From assembly GCA_964495375.1 (NCBI GenBank), contig CAZBWM010000023.1, positions 1 to 64,000 of the forward strand: a stretch of 64,000 bases of DNA. The letters run 5' to 3'. This document shows positions 17,277-25,351 of this stretch, in pieces (positions within the stretch are counted from its first letter, which is position 1; the number at the start of each line of letters is the position of its first letter). The notes beneath the pieces are model-generated. The model was not told the origin of the DNA and ran no database searches. It saw nothing but the letters and a program-made list of their open reading frames with translations. This stretch comes from JAIESQ01 sp964495375 (GTDB lineage Bacteria; Planctomycetota; Planctomycetia; Pirellulales; JAEUIK01). The translations under genes were made by a program, and so were the position numbers.

Positions 17277-18356
17277 TTAGCGGTTGTACTTGACCGGCGC
17301 CTGTCGTTCGAGCGCGCCGCGCACACCCAGCCGCCCCGGCTCACGCGCAATCTTGTCAGTAAAGACGCGCGCGTCGTCAAGAATCGGCCGTAAGCGTCGC
17401 GTCAACTGCTCGACGTTGTCGATCGTGGCGGCCAGCTTGTTGTACAACTCCGGATCGTTGAGCAACTGGCCCAGCGAGCCTTGCGAGTTGTTCAGCGCGC
17501 CGGTGAATTGCCCCATCTCGTCAAGCACCAGCGAAAGCTTTTTCGTGCTGCGCTCGATATTGCCAACGATCTCCGGACCTTGTCGCCCCAAAGGCTCGGT
17601 CAGCCCCTTGAGATTCACGAGGTTGTCGTCGACGGTTTGGAACGTTTGCTGCAAGCCGTTGAGCGTGGTGCGCGCGTCTTGCAACAGGGTTGGCAACTCG
17701 GCGACACTCTGCTTCAAATCTGCTTTGAGTTTGTCGTCCCCCAAGAACTCATTGACGCTGCCGACCGCCGTTTGCAGTCCTTCGAGCGTCGACTCGGCCT
17801 TGTCGATGATGCGGCTAAACTGCTCGTCGTTCCCTTCGAGCAAATCGTTGACGCGGCCCGCCAATTCACCAATTTGATCGCTCGTGCTGCCCACGGAACG
17901 CAGCAAGACCGCGAAATCTCCCTGCATGTTGCCCAGCACCTTGAACGGATCGGGCGTGGCGACACCGTACATCAATTGCCCATCTTTGACCGGTGCCGTA
18001 GGTAGGCCCTTATCGGTGACGCGGACGAATTCGAGATCCGAGGCCCCCAACAGCGAGCCGGTTGAACGGCAGATGTCGTTTTCTTGCAGGGGAACGGTTC
18101 TCTGAATGCGGGCGGTGACCATCACGCCCCCTTCGGGCGCGAAACGCACGTCGCTGACGCGGCCAATGAGGATGCCGTGCATGCGGACGGCCGTGTCGTT
18201 GCTGACGCCGCGGACTTCGGGGAAGTGAACATACACGGTGTACGAACCCTGGAGCAGTGTCGGCAATTCGCCAAACAACAGCACCAGAATGACGGTGATG
18301 ATGATGACGGCCACCACCATCACGCCGACACGGAACTGTACGATGCGTTCGTCCAT
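17277..18356 (-). CDS. mlaD: MCE-domain lipid-binding protein of an Mla-type transporter
   Basis: This 359-residue protein has one N-terminal helix (residues 11-29) and an MCE domain (VYVHFPEVRGVSNDTAVRMHGILIGRVSDV, then VTARIQ), followed by a long helical coil typical of MlaD-like proteins with extended C-termini. MlaD hexamers bind phospholipid in the periplasm and work with MlaE permease and MlaF ATPase to move lipids between the membranes. It is the last of three genes in the order E-F-D. The long coiled C-terminus is more like the tube-forming MCE proteins than E. coli MlaD. Confidence 0.9.
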   Translation of the reverse strand: MDERIVQFRVGVMVVAVIIITVILVLLFGELPTLLQGSYTVYVHFPEVRGVSNDTAVRMHGILIGRVSDVRFAPEGGVMVTARIQRTVPLQENDICRSTGSLLGASDLEFVRVTDKGLPTAPVKDGQLMYGVATPDPFKVLGNMQGDFAVLLRSVGSTSDQIGELAGRVNDLLEGNDEQFSRIIDKAESTLEGLQTAVGSVNEFLGDDKLKADLKQSVAELPTLLQDARTTLNGLQQTFQTVDDNLVNLKGLTEPLGRQGPEIVGNIERSTKKLSLVLDEMGQFTGALNNSQGSLGQLLNDPELYNKLAATIDNVEQLTRRLRPILDDARVFTDKIAREPGRLGVRGALERQAPVKYNR

Positions 18357-18459
18357 GATCGCTCTTGCCCGATGCTGGTGATGTCGCGGTCAGTTGACGC
18401 GAGCCGGCCCCAACCGAAAGTTGCGAGGCGCGGCGCATGCCCAGCGCGCGACGTCGGTG

Positions 18460-19305
18460 CTAGGTATCTTCCTGAAATTCTTCGGCGTAGTGGTTTTGTT
18501 CGTACATTTCGCTGAGTCGTTCGCCCGCCTCGCCGCGCACGAACTGCGAAACGCGCGGATCGTCGGAGTGTTCGATATCCTCGGACGAGCCGTCGAAGAC
18601 AATCTGCGGCTCGTCCGGTTCCAAACGCGACGTCGGATAGAACATCACGACGCGATCGGCCACCTTGTGCGTCGTGCGCATATCATGCGTAACGATGACG
18701 CTGGTCACTGGGTAGCGCTGGCGCGTGCGCAGCATCAGTTCGTTGATCACATCGCTCATGATCGGGTCGAGCCCCGTCGTGGGTTCGTCGTAGAGCACGA
18801 TCTCGGGATTCAGCGCCAACGCTCGGGCCAGACCCACGCGTTTACGCATACCGCCCGAGAGTTCTGCCGGCTTCTTGGTCACGACCGTCGAGGGGAGGCC
18901 CACTTCTTCGAGCCGAGCCAGCACGATGTCGCGGATCTCGTCTTCGCTTTTACGCGTGTGCTGTCGCAACGGGAAGGCGACGTTCTGGCCGATCGTCATG
19001 CTGTCGAACAACGCCGCCATCTGAAACACAAAGCCGAACCGCGTGCGCGCGGCCGACAGTTCGCGTTCGGTCAGCTTCGCCAGATTGCGGCCGTCGAAGC
19101 GAACTTGCCCCCGGGTGGGCGTAATCAAGCCGATCAGCGTCTTGAGCAGCACCGTCTTGCCGCAACCGCTTTCGCCGATGATCGCCAGCGTCTGCCCACG
19201 CGGAATGTGCAGGTCGATGCCGCGCAGCACTTGCTGCTTGCCAAAGGTGACATCGACGTCGTCGATATCGACCAGGAATTCGGCATTGTCGTAGGCGGCA
19301 GGCAT
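18460..19305 (-). CDS. mlaF: Mla-type ABC transporter ATP-binding protein
   Basis: This 281-residue ATPase has Walker A (GESGCGKT), the Q-loop in FVFQMAALFDSMT, the signature LSGGMRKR, Walker B with the catalytic Glu (IVLYDEPTTGLDP) and the switch His (IVTHD). The AALFDSMT stretch is typical of MlaF-type lipid transporters. It would drive the MlaE permease in the cytoplasmic membrane. The start is an ATG at 19305, followed upstream by a repeat-rich 121-base gap before mlaE. Confidence 0.92.
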   Translation of the reverse strand: MPAAYDNAEFLVDIDDVDVTFGKQQVLRGIDLHIPRGQTLAIIGESGCGKTVLLKTLIGLITPTRGQVRFDGRNLAKLTERELSAARTRFGFVFQMAALFDSMTIGQNVAFPLRQHTRKSEDEIRDIVLARLEEVGLPSTVVTKKPAELSGGMRKRVGLARALALNPEIVLYDEPTTGLDPIMSDVINELMLRTRQRYPVTSVIVTHDMRTTHKVADRVVMFYPTSRLEPDEPQIVFDGSSEDIEHSDDPRVSQFVRGEAGERLSEMYEQNHYAEEFQEDT

Positions 19306-19308
19306 GGG

Positions 19309-19430
19309 TAGTGATTAGTGGTCAGTGGTCAGTGGCTAGGTGATCAGTGATCAGGAATAGAGGCGCGCTAACGGTGGAAGTTGGCTGAATCGGAATTCCT
19401 AGCCACTAGTCACTGCTCACTAGCCACTAA
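19309..19430. repeat. AGTGG-type inverted repeat between mlaE and mlaF
   Basis: A left arm at 19309-19340 (TAGTGATTAGTGG, GTCAGTGGCTAGG) is the imperfect inverse of 19399-19430 (CCTAGCCACTAGTC, TAGCCACTA). Short AGTGG/CAGTG units also repeat within each arm. The right arm runs into the last codon and stop of mlaE. Similar AGTGG-rich stretches occur in planctomycete intergenic regions. It could form a large stem inside the operon mRNA. Confidence 0.7.
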
Positions 19431-20305
19431 ATGAGTTTTCCCGCGTTCGGCCAGAGGAAGTAGTACAGCGAATTGAGCACGATACCCAATTGCAGATCGA
19501 GAATCAGAATCAGCACGAACGACGTGACGAACGCGCCCGTGGCGGCGCGACCGACGCCTTCGGCGCCGGGATCGCAATAGAAGCCGCGGTGGCAACTCAA
19601 AATGGCGATCGCCGCGCCGAAGAACAGACTTTTGAACGTGCCGCCAAATACGTCGTAAACCCCGATGAACTCCTGCGAATTCTCCCAGTACTGGTGCGAG
19701 TCGATTCCCAGCCGCACGATACTGAAGAACGCGCCGCCGACGATGCCCATGAAGTCGGCCATGATCGTCAGCGTGGGAATCAGAATCAGGCAGCCGAGGA
19801 ATCGCGGCACGACCAGGTAGTGGATCGGATTGGCCCCCATGCTGGCCAGGGCGTCGATCTGTTCCGTCACGCGCATGGTGCCGAGCTCGGCCGCCATGGC
19901 GCTCCCGACGCGGCCGGCCAACATCGTGGCCGCCAGCACCGGGCCCAACTCGCGGACCAGCGACATATTGATGACCGCCCCCAATCGCGATTCGAGATTG
20001 AGCATGCGGAATTGATCGTAGCTCTGCACGGCCAGCACCATGCCGATGAACGTGCCCGTGAGCGCGACCACCGGCAGGCTGAGCACGCCAATCTGATAAA
20101 ACGCGGGGAGCAGCGTCTCGCGGCGCGGCAGGCGGGTGAACATCCACGCCACGACGCGCAGTCCAAAGACCGAGACGTTGCCCAGCGCTACGATCCAATC
20201 GACGATCAAACTGCCGAGATCGGCGACCCATTCGCTGGCGGCAGCCAGCGGTCGAAAGCGGCGGCGGGGCAATTCCCACTGCGTGTCGTCGAAGGTCGTG
20301 GCCAC
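19427..20305 (-). CDS. mlaE: MlaE-type lipid ABC transporter permease
   Basis: This 292-residue membrane protein matches the MlaE/YrbE permease family: YQIGVLSLPVVALTGTFIGMVLAVQ, LVRELGPVLAATMLAGRVGSAMAAELGTMRVTEQIDAL and VPRFLGCLILIPTLT are hallmark segments. It should form the channel that receives phospholipid from MlaD and is powered by MlaF. About five to six membrane helices are visible. It is the first gene of the three-gene operon; MlaB- and MlaC-like genes are absent from the neighbourhood. Its stop codon lies inside a repeated sequence. Confidence 0.92.
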   Translation of the reverse strand: MATTFDDTQWELPRRRFRPLAAASEWVADLGSLIVDWIVALGNVSVFGLRVVAWMFTRLPRRETLLPAFYQIGVLSLPVVALTGTFIGMVLAVQSYDQFRMLNLESRLGAVINMSLVRELGPVLAATMLAGRVGSAMAAELGTMRVTEQIDALASMGANPIHYLVVPRFLGCLILIPTLTIMADFMGIVGGAFFSIVRLGIDSHQYWENSQEFIGVYDVFGGTFKSLFFGAAIAILSCHRGFYCDPGAEGVGRAATGAFVTSFVLILILDLQLGIVLNSLYYFLWPNAGKLI

Positions 20306-20607
20306 GGTTGCACCTGAATTGCTAGCTAGAGACGAGAGGCAAACTGCCGGCGCGCGGCAGCGCGTGCGCCCCGCTCTGTACGCGGCTAGTTTGTCGGTAG
20401 TTTTTTCGGCCGCCAGACCTTGACGCTTGAAGCGGATTTAAGGATCGGCGAAGCTGGGTAAATTGGCGATAATCGGCAAGCATTTTGCCGTGCCCACTCG
20501 ACACGAACTCGCGGCTATGCCAGCGGCTGGTCGCCAGCACGGAGGAAGCCCATTCACGCTCCGCGCCAGAGGTCGATTGGCCGCTTGACAGGCGAAGTTA
20601 CAAATCC
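20306..20607. other. Intergenic region upstream of mlaE
   Basis: No gene is seen. The region holds an imperfect GC hairpin (GCCGGCGCGCGGC near 20347), an AT-richer stretch around 20395-20510 and, at 20561-20587, a 27-base exact copy of the 3' end of the oxidoreductase gene that lies beyond the toxin-antitoxin genes. Confidence 0.5.
20561..20587. repeat. 27-bp direct repeat, left copy
   Basis: The 27 bases starting CCGCGCCAGAGG and ending GGCCGCTTG are identical to 21363-21389. On the minus strand they encode KRPIDLWRG, the C-terminus of the Gfo/Idh/MocA oxidoreductase, and here too a stop codon follows (WRGA-stop). Similarity ends abruptly on the toxin side. The two copies bracket the toxin-antitoxin genes. 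Confidence 0.9.
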
Positions 20608-20997
20608 TCACCAAGCGCGGTGTACGCCATAGGTGTCTAAGCCCGCGTCGGCACTGAGCAAGACTGCCCCCTCGGCAAGCGCTTGGGCGACCAGTAAGCG
20701 ATCGAACGGATCGCGATGGTGATGAGGGAGGGCGACAAGCCGGGCCAGATGATCCAGCTCGATCGGAAGCAGCGTGGCCGCGGTATCAGCTAGTCCTGCC
20801 TGAATCGTATTCTCGAACGACCCGCCGTGTACGACGATCTTTCCGAGGCTGACTTTGATGGCAATTTCCCACAGGCTCGCGACACTGACCAACGATTCGT
20901 TTGCCTCGTCATCCAGCAATTGTCGTCCGCGCTGGCTTATTTTCTCGGGGTCCAACACCGACCACAGTAGGACGTGAGTATCGAGCAACAGCCTCAC
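20608..20997 (-). CDS. VapC-type PIN-domain ribonuclease toxin
   Basis: This 129-residue PIN-domain protein has the acidic residues expected for a metal-dependent RNase: Asp6 in LLLDTHVLLW, Glu in SLWEIAIK, Asp in HRDPFDRLL and Asp in SADAGLDTY. It belongs to the YacL/COG3744-like VapC group, whose members cut tRNA or rRNA when freed from the antitoxin. Its start overlaps the antitoxin stop (ATGA), the usual arrangement. The pair lies between 27-bp direct repeats. Confidence 0.9.
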   Translation of the reverse strand: MRLLLDTHVLLWSVLDPEKISQRGRQLLDDEANESLVSVASLWEIAIKVSLGKIVVHGGSFENTIQAGLADTAATLLPIELDHLARLVALPHHHRDPFDRLLVAQALAEGAVLLSADAGLDTYGVHRAW

Positions 20998-21221
20998 GAT
21001 ACGTAGTCCTCAAAGCCCTGTAAGTGCTCGTCGTCGTCGGCAATGACCTCCAATTTGCCACGCAGCGTGCCGAATTTCCGCTTACGCGGGGCGACAGGTG
21101 GCGGAACGAGCTGCGCCACGGGCTGCGTGCCGCGGACGATCACAATCGCGTCGCCGACGCCCAGGTTGTTTACCAACTCTTCAAGGTTGGCCTTGGCTTC
21201 TTCTAAAGAAATAATGGTCAT
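20994..21221 (-). CDS. Phd/YefM-type antitoxin
   Basis: This 75-residue protein begins MTIISLEEAKANLEELVNN and continues VIVRGTQPVAQLVP, matching the DNA-binding half of Phd/YefM antitoxins; the C-terminal acidic part (DDDEHLQGFEDYV) should wrap the toxin. The complex normally represses its own promoter upstream of 21221. The ATG at 21221 is preferred to an in-frame extension reaching 21293. An ATGA overlap couples it to the toxin gene. Confidence 0.88.
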   Translation of the reverse strand: MTIISLEEAKANLEELVNNLGVGDAIVIVRGTQPVAQLVPPPVAPRKRKFGTLRGKLEVIADDDEHLQGFEDYVS

Positions 21222-21355
21222 GTCGGTGCCTTGAAAATGGCAATTCTGCGCCCAGGCGAGATGGCGCGGAGTCGCGAACGAACGGCGTCGCAATCAAGGT
21301 CATTATACGGCGAAATCGGGGAATACGGGGCGCTTGACGACAAGAATAGCGACGC

Positions 21356-22468
21356 TCACACCCCGCGCCAGAGGTCGATTGGCCGCTTGGCGTCCGTCGT
21401 AAATGGCAGCTCGATCTTGCGCCCCTGACCGGCCGAAGCGTAAGCCGCTAGCACAATCTCGAGCGTGGCGCGGCCATCTTCGCCCGTGACTAGCGGTTGC
21501 CGATCGTCGCGGACGCACTCGACAAAGTGGGCCATTTCTTGTGGAAAGCCGTAGTTCCAGTTCTCTTCGTAGATTGTGTAGCTCCAGCCGGCCGTGGTGT
21601 CGGCCTTCTCGACTGCGTAGTCGTAACCGCGCTTCGAATAGGTGTGGATCGAGTTGCCACGCAGCAGGTCGGCGTAGGCTTGCCCCTCGGAACCAAACAA
21701 CTCGGCGCGGTCGTCCATGCCGCCGGGCTTGCTCCAGCTTTCTTCGGCCAGGCCCGTGCATGGAGCCTGCAGGTGGCCTCCTTCAAACTGAATGATGATC
21801 AGGGCGTCGTCGTCGCCGGTTGTTTTGGCGGCATGCACGGTCGTCTGCATGTGGGCCAGCACGCTGGTGGCGCGCGGCGGATTGCGGCCATCGGGGCCTG
21901 AGAGCAACCAGCGGAAAAACTGAATCGCGTGGCAGCCCATGTCGAGTGTGACACCGCCGCCGCTGCGGGCCACATCGTAGAACCAAGGGGCATGCGGCCC
22001 GTCGTGCTTTTCCGATTGCTTGACCAGATGCGGGCGACCCAGCGCGCCGGAGTCGAGCAGCCCCTTGAGACGCACGTACTTCGGCGCGAAGCACAACTCT
22101 TCGGCGTACATCAGCTTGACGTTGGCCTTGCGGCAAGCCGCGATCATCCGGTCGCACTCGTCGAGGGTGAGCGCCATCGGCTTCTCGAGCACGACGTGCT
22201 TGCCCGCCGCTGCGGCAGCCAACACCACTTCGCAGTGCAGGTCGTTGGGGATGCCCAGTACTACGAGATCGATCTCTGGCATTGCCAAGAGTCGGCGATA
22301 GTCGGTGAAGTGGTGCGGAATGCCGCGCTTCTCGGCGAAGGCGCGCACGTGCGCTTCCGTCGGTGAGGCCACGGCCAGCACTTCGGCATTGGGCACGCTG
22401 CGCAAGGCTTCGTAATGAATGCTGGTGATGAACTGACTGCCGAGTAAGCCGACGCCGATTTTGGACAT
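21356..22468 (-). CDS. Gfo/Idh/MocA-family oxidoreductase
   Basis: This 370-residue enzyme has an N-terminal Rossmann fold (VGLLGSQFITSIHYEAL; note GLLGSQF rather than the usual GxGxxG) and the catalytic EKPMAL motif. GGGVTLDMGCHAIQFFRWLL fits the C-terminal domain with the conserved DxGxHxxD-like site (Asp and His present). Such enzymes oxidise sugars or sugar acids with NAD(P). The substrate cannot be read from sequence. Its last nine codons and stop are duplicated 802 bases away on the far side of the toxin-antitoxin pair. Confidence 0.88.
   Translation of the reverse strand: MSKIGVGLLGSQFITSIHYEALRSVPNAEVLAVASPTEAHVRAFAEKRGIPHHFTDYRRLLAMPEIDLVVLGIPNDLHCEVVLAAAAAGKHVVLEKPMALTLDECDRMIAACRKANVKLMYAEELCFAPKYVRLKGLLDSGALGRPHLVKQSEKHDGPHAPWFYDVARSGGGVTLDMGCHAIQFFRWLLSGPDGRNPPRATSVLAHMQTTVHAAKTTGDDDALIIIQFEGGHLQAPCTGLAEESWSKPGGMDDRAELFGSEGQAYADLLRGNSIHTYSKRGYDYAVEKADTTAGWSYTIYEENWNYGFPQEMAHFVECVRDDRQPLVTGEDGRATLEIVLAAYASAGQGRKIELPFTTDAKRPIDLWRGV
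21363..21389. repeat. 27-bp direct repeat, right copy (inside the oxidoreductase gene)
   Basis: This copy is the last codons of the oxidoreductase gene (KRPIDLWRG) and is identical to 20561-20587. The distance from copy to copy is 802 bases. Confidence 0.9.
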
Positions 22469-22661
22469 GGCTGTGCCTATTGCGGGTGCGATTGCCGATT
22501 CTGTAGGAGTGCAGAATCGCACGAGCCGCGGCGCGGGACAAGGGCCGGCCGCCGGCGCCAGGCTATGGACTTCAGGAATGGCAGGCCGGGAATCAGGCCT
22601 CCGGTGGCAACTCATGCCGCAGGAGCGGCTTGAGATACGTCAACACTGTTGGTTGAAGAGC

Positions 22662-23876
22662 CTACTTTGCCCGGCGCAGCCGCTGAGCCAGCTTGCTGCT
22701 CTTTTCGCGAGCCCGCGTGACCAAGAGCCCACCTTGGGCATCAATCGTCAGCTTACCGGTGATGACCGCGATTTGAAGTCCCCAGAAGCCGGCCACCAAC
22801 AGCGAGACAATACCGCCGCACCAAGGAGTTGAGCCGCGGGGGCTGATCGCCAGCAGGAAGATGGCCGAAACGAGCGAGACGACCAGCACCGACAACTTGG
22901 TTTGCAGCATGCTGCGTCGTTCATCACGGGCGTGCTGCGCCAGGTGCGCCTTGGCGGACGCGTTGGCCAGCTCGCGCATCGCTGCCAGGTCGCACTGACT
23001 CTCGGGTGCGATGGTGCGGGCAGGCTTCAGAGGTTTGCGTTGCGGTGCGGGCTCCAGGTCGAGCGTGGTCGTCGCCGATGGTGCAGCAGGGGCCGACCAG
23101 CGCGGCACACTCGGCTCGTGCGTTTCGTTTTGGACGGGCTGTGGAGGTTTAGGCGCCGGAGTCGTCGCTTTTGACGCGGAGCGATTGAGGAGCCGTTCCA
23201 TGTAGCGATCGATCGACTCTTGCAGATCGTCCTCGTCGCCATCACGCCCAGCAGTTGACGACAACTTAACGGAGTCGGATCGAGTTTCCTCGCGACGAAC
23301 GATTTCGTTGCGAGGCGCTGACGCGGCCGTTTCGCCGCTGGGCAAGTCGTCTGCTTCGTCTTCTGACTCGCGAGTTGAAGTGCAGTGACGCACTTCGGTC
23401 GTGCGAACCGTCGTAATTGTCTCAGCGGTCACTTCGGTGGGGCGATCGACGGGATCGCGCAAAATGCCAGCGGCCTGCAAGCGGCGGAGGACGTCGGTGG
23501 CGTCGACGTCCGTTTCGTGCGACGCTTCGTCGTCGGCCGGGTCGGCGTCGCCCTCGAGTTCGTCTGCCGCCAAATCCGGCGTGGGGGCTCCGCTCAACTG
23601 CTGTTCGGCCTCAAACTTCGAACGCGATTGAGCCAGGGCGACTTCGGCTTCGGAGAGCCGCGATTCGCGCTCGGCGAGCTGCCGCAGTTGGTTTTCGATT
23701 TCGGCCTGACGAGCCGCTAGCGCCGCGATTTGCGCTTCGAGCTGACGCGAAGCGGCTTCCTGGGAGTCGGCGCCCTCGCCTGATTCGCTGTCGCGATCGC
23801 GAGCGTGGCACTCGCGCGGAGCTGCGGGGCCGCCCGTATCGAGAATCACGCTACTCCCGGACTTCCGACGCCCCAT
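22662..23876 (-). CDS. Coiled-coil membrane protein of unknown function
   Basis: This 404-residue protein has a coiled coil at about residues 40-95 (EAQIAALAARQAEIENQLRQL style heptads), a long acidic and Pro/Thr-rich linker, and two hydrophobic helices near residues 320-370 at the C-terminus followed by a basic tail. There is no signal peptide, so most of the chain is probably cytoplasmic. I do not recognise the family, although similar coiled-coil/TM proteins occur in planctomycetes. Start: ATG at 23876. It is divergent from the zinc-ribbon protein gene. Confidence 0.7.
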   Translation of the reverse strand: MGRRKSGSSVILDTGGPAAPRECHARDRDSESGEGADSQEAASRQLEAQIAALAARQAEIENQLRQLAERESRLSEAEVALAQSRSKFEAEQQLSGAPTPDLAADELEGDADPADDEASHETDVDATDVLRRLQAAGILRDPVDRPTEVTAETITTVRTTEVRHCTSTRESEDEADDLPSGETAASAPRNEIVRREETRSDSVKLSSTAGRDGDEDDLQESIDRYMERLLNRSASKATTPAPKPPQPVQNETHEPSVPRWSAPAAPSATTTLDLEPAPQRKPLKPARTIAPESQCDLAAMRELANASAKAHLAQHARDERRSMLQTKLSVLVVSLVSAIFLLAISPRGSTPWCGGIVSLLVAGFWGLQIAVITGKLTIDAQGGLLVTRAREKSSKLAQRLRRAK

Positions 23877-24100
23877 GATGACAACGGCCCTTACAGTGGG
23901 AGGCTGACGACGACTCGACCGGAGGTAGCGACACCGCTATCGCGGCCGCATTTGCCGAGCGACTTTCGGCCCTAAGGTCATGTAGCTCATAGCACTGCGA
24001 CAGTCAAAATGGGGAGCCATCGTGCGGCAGCGAGCGTAACGACTGTGCCGATGCCGACCGCTCGTGCGGCGCGTGCCGCGCTCCGAGGTGATCCATTCGA

Positions 24101-24106
24101 TATAAT
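24101..24106 (+). promoter_or_regulatory. Consensus -10 box close to a start codon
   Basis: A perfect TATAAT lies nine bases before the ATG at 24116, so transcription would start almost at the start codon. No -35 match is visible. It could drive a near-leaderless mRNA. Confidence 0.35.
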
Positions 24107-24115
24107 GCTGGAGCA

Positions 24116-25351
24116 ATGAGCTCCCTCCGCGCTGAGCGATCCGCCGACGCCGAAAGCCGGCCCCCTTTGGAACAGCCACCGGCCGAGCCGACGGTTTTCG
24201 AGTTGGCTTGCACCTGCGGCGCCGTGGTTCGAACTCGCCAACCGGTCGCAGGTATGACCTGCCCGGTCTGCAGCTTGGCGCTGGCGATGCCCCCGGCCGT
24301 GACGGTGCGATCAAATGCGCCGGGCGCGGTGACGACTGCGCCAGCTAACGAATCAAGGCCCGCAACGGTGGGCCGCAAGCGTCCGTTCGAGGATCACGCG
24401 ACCCGTCGGCTTCCCCCGGCCCGTCTCGGATGGGCTCCGAGTTGGCGACGCACCCTGTTGTTGTTGATCGTTGCCTGTGCGGTTGTGATCGGGCTAACAC
24501 TTCGTTTTGAGTGGCGACGCCGAGCGGCGATCCAACTTGGCGACCACCTGGCTACCGGACGCCAAGCGCTTGGTGCCGGAAAGTTCGAGGAAGCGGCGAC
24601 GTCGCTGTCGCTAGCCGCGCGGGCGGCGCGGAACTTGGGTGGCAACTCGCCGCAGGTCGCATTAGCCTTGTCTCTCGACCGCGAGGCCCAGGTTTGGAAC
24701 CGCCTCTCGCCGCGCACGATCGACGAGTTCTTCAGCGAGCACGGTCCGTCGGGCGGTTCCGACCCGGCGCGTACTTTTGATCGCCAGTTCGCCGGCCGCG
24801 CACTCGTGTTCGACGGTTTTGTTGAACCGGTCGTCGGTCGTGCGAACTACGGTGGCGAGGAACCTTTTGAACCGCGGCAGCCGATGCCCGCCGACGGCGT
24901 CGATCCTGGTAACCTGCCACTCGATCAGCCTGCGCGGCCGGACGACAAAGCAGATCTCATTAGACTGCGTGACAAAGCCAACTCGGCGTCGGCCGGCAAA
25001 GCCAACGCCGGTGTGGCGGAAAATCCCTGGCAATTCGATTGGCAACTTGCGGGGCCGGGCTACGTGGTCGAGTTGGCGAGCGACGAGCTGACGCTATTCG
25101 AGGGTTTGCCACGAACGGGAGCAACCCGGGTGATCTTCGGTGGATTGATTGACCGGCTCGAACGATTGCCCGGCGCCGCAGCTCGCTGGCAATTGCACCT
25201 GGTGCCTGAGAGTTGTGTGTTGCTCACGGCCGCCGGTCCACTCGAACAGCAACAATGGCCCGACGAAGCCGGCTGGCGCGCGGTCTTGGCTACACAATCG
25301 CGATTGCTATCCGCGCCAGAGGCCGGCCATGCTGCAGGAGCGAGACCGTGA
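24116..25351 (+). CDS. Zinc-ribbon and TM protein of unknown function
   Basis: This 411-residue protein has an N-terminal CxC...CxxC pair (Cys32, Cys34, Cys49, Cys52), likely a zinc ribbon, then one membrane helix at about 107-127. The periplasmic part starts with a tetratricopeptide-like helical hairpin (GDHLATGRQALGAGKFEEAATSLSLAARAA). The last 150 residues, including GYVVELASDELTLFEG and GGLIDRLERLPG, are not recognised. GTGA at its end overlaps the next gene's start, so the two act together, probably at the cell envelope. Confidence 0.75.
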   Translation: MSSLRAERSADAESRPPLEQPPAEPTVFELACTCGAVVRTRQPVAGMTCPVCSLALAMPPAVTVRSNAPGAVTTAPANESRPATVGRKRPFEDHATRRLPPARLGWAPSWRRTLLLLIVACAVVIGLTLRFEWRRRAAIQLGDHLATGRQALGAGKFEEAATSLSLAARAARNLGGNSPQVALALSLDREAQVWNRLSPRTIDEFFSEHGPSGGSDPARTFDRQFAGRALVFDGFVEPVVGRANYGGEEPFEPRQPMPADGVDPGNLPLDQPARPDDKADLIRLRDKANSASAGKANAGVAENPWQFDWQLAGPGYVVELASDELTLFEGLPRTGATRVIFGGLIDRLERLPGAAARWQLHLVPESCVLLTAAGPLEQQQWPDEAGWRAVLATQSRLLSAPEAGHAAGARP

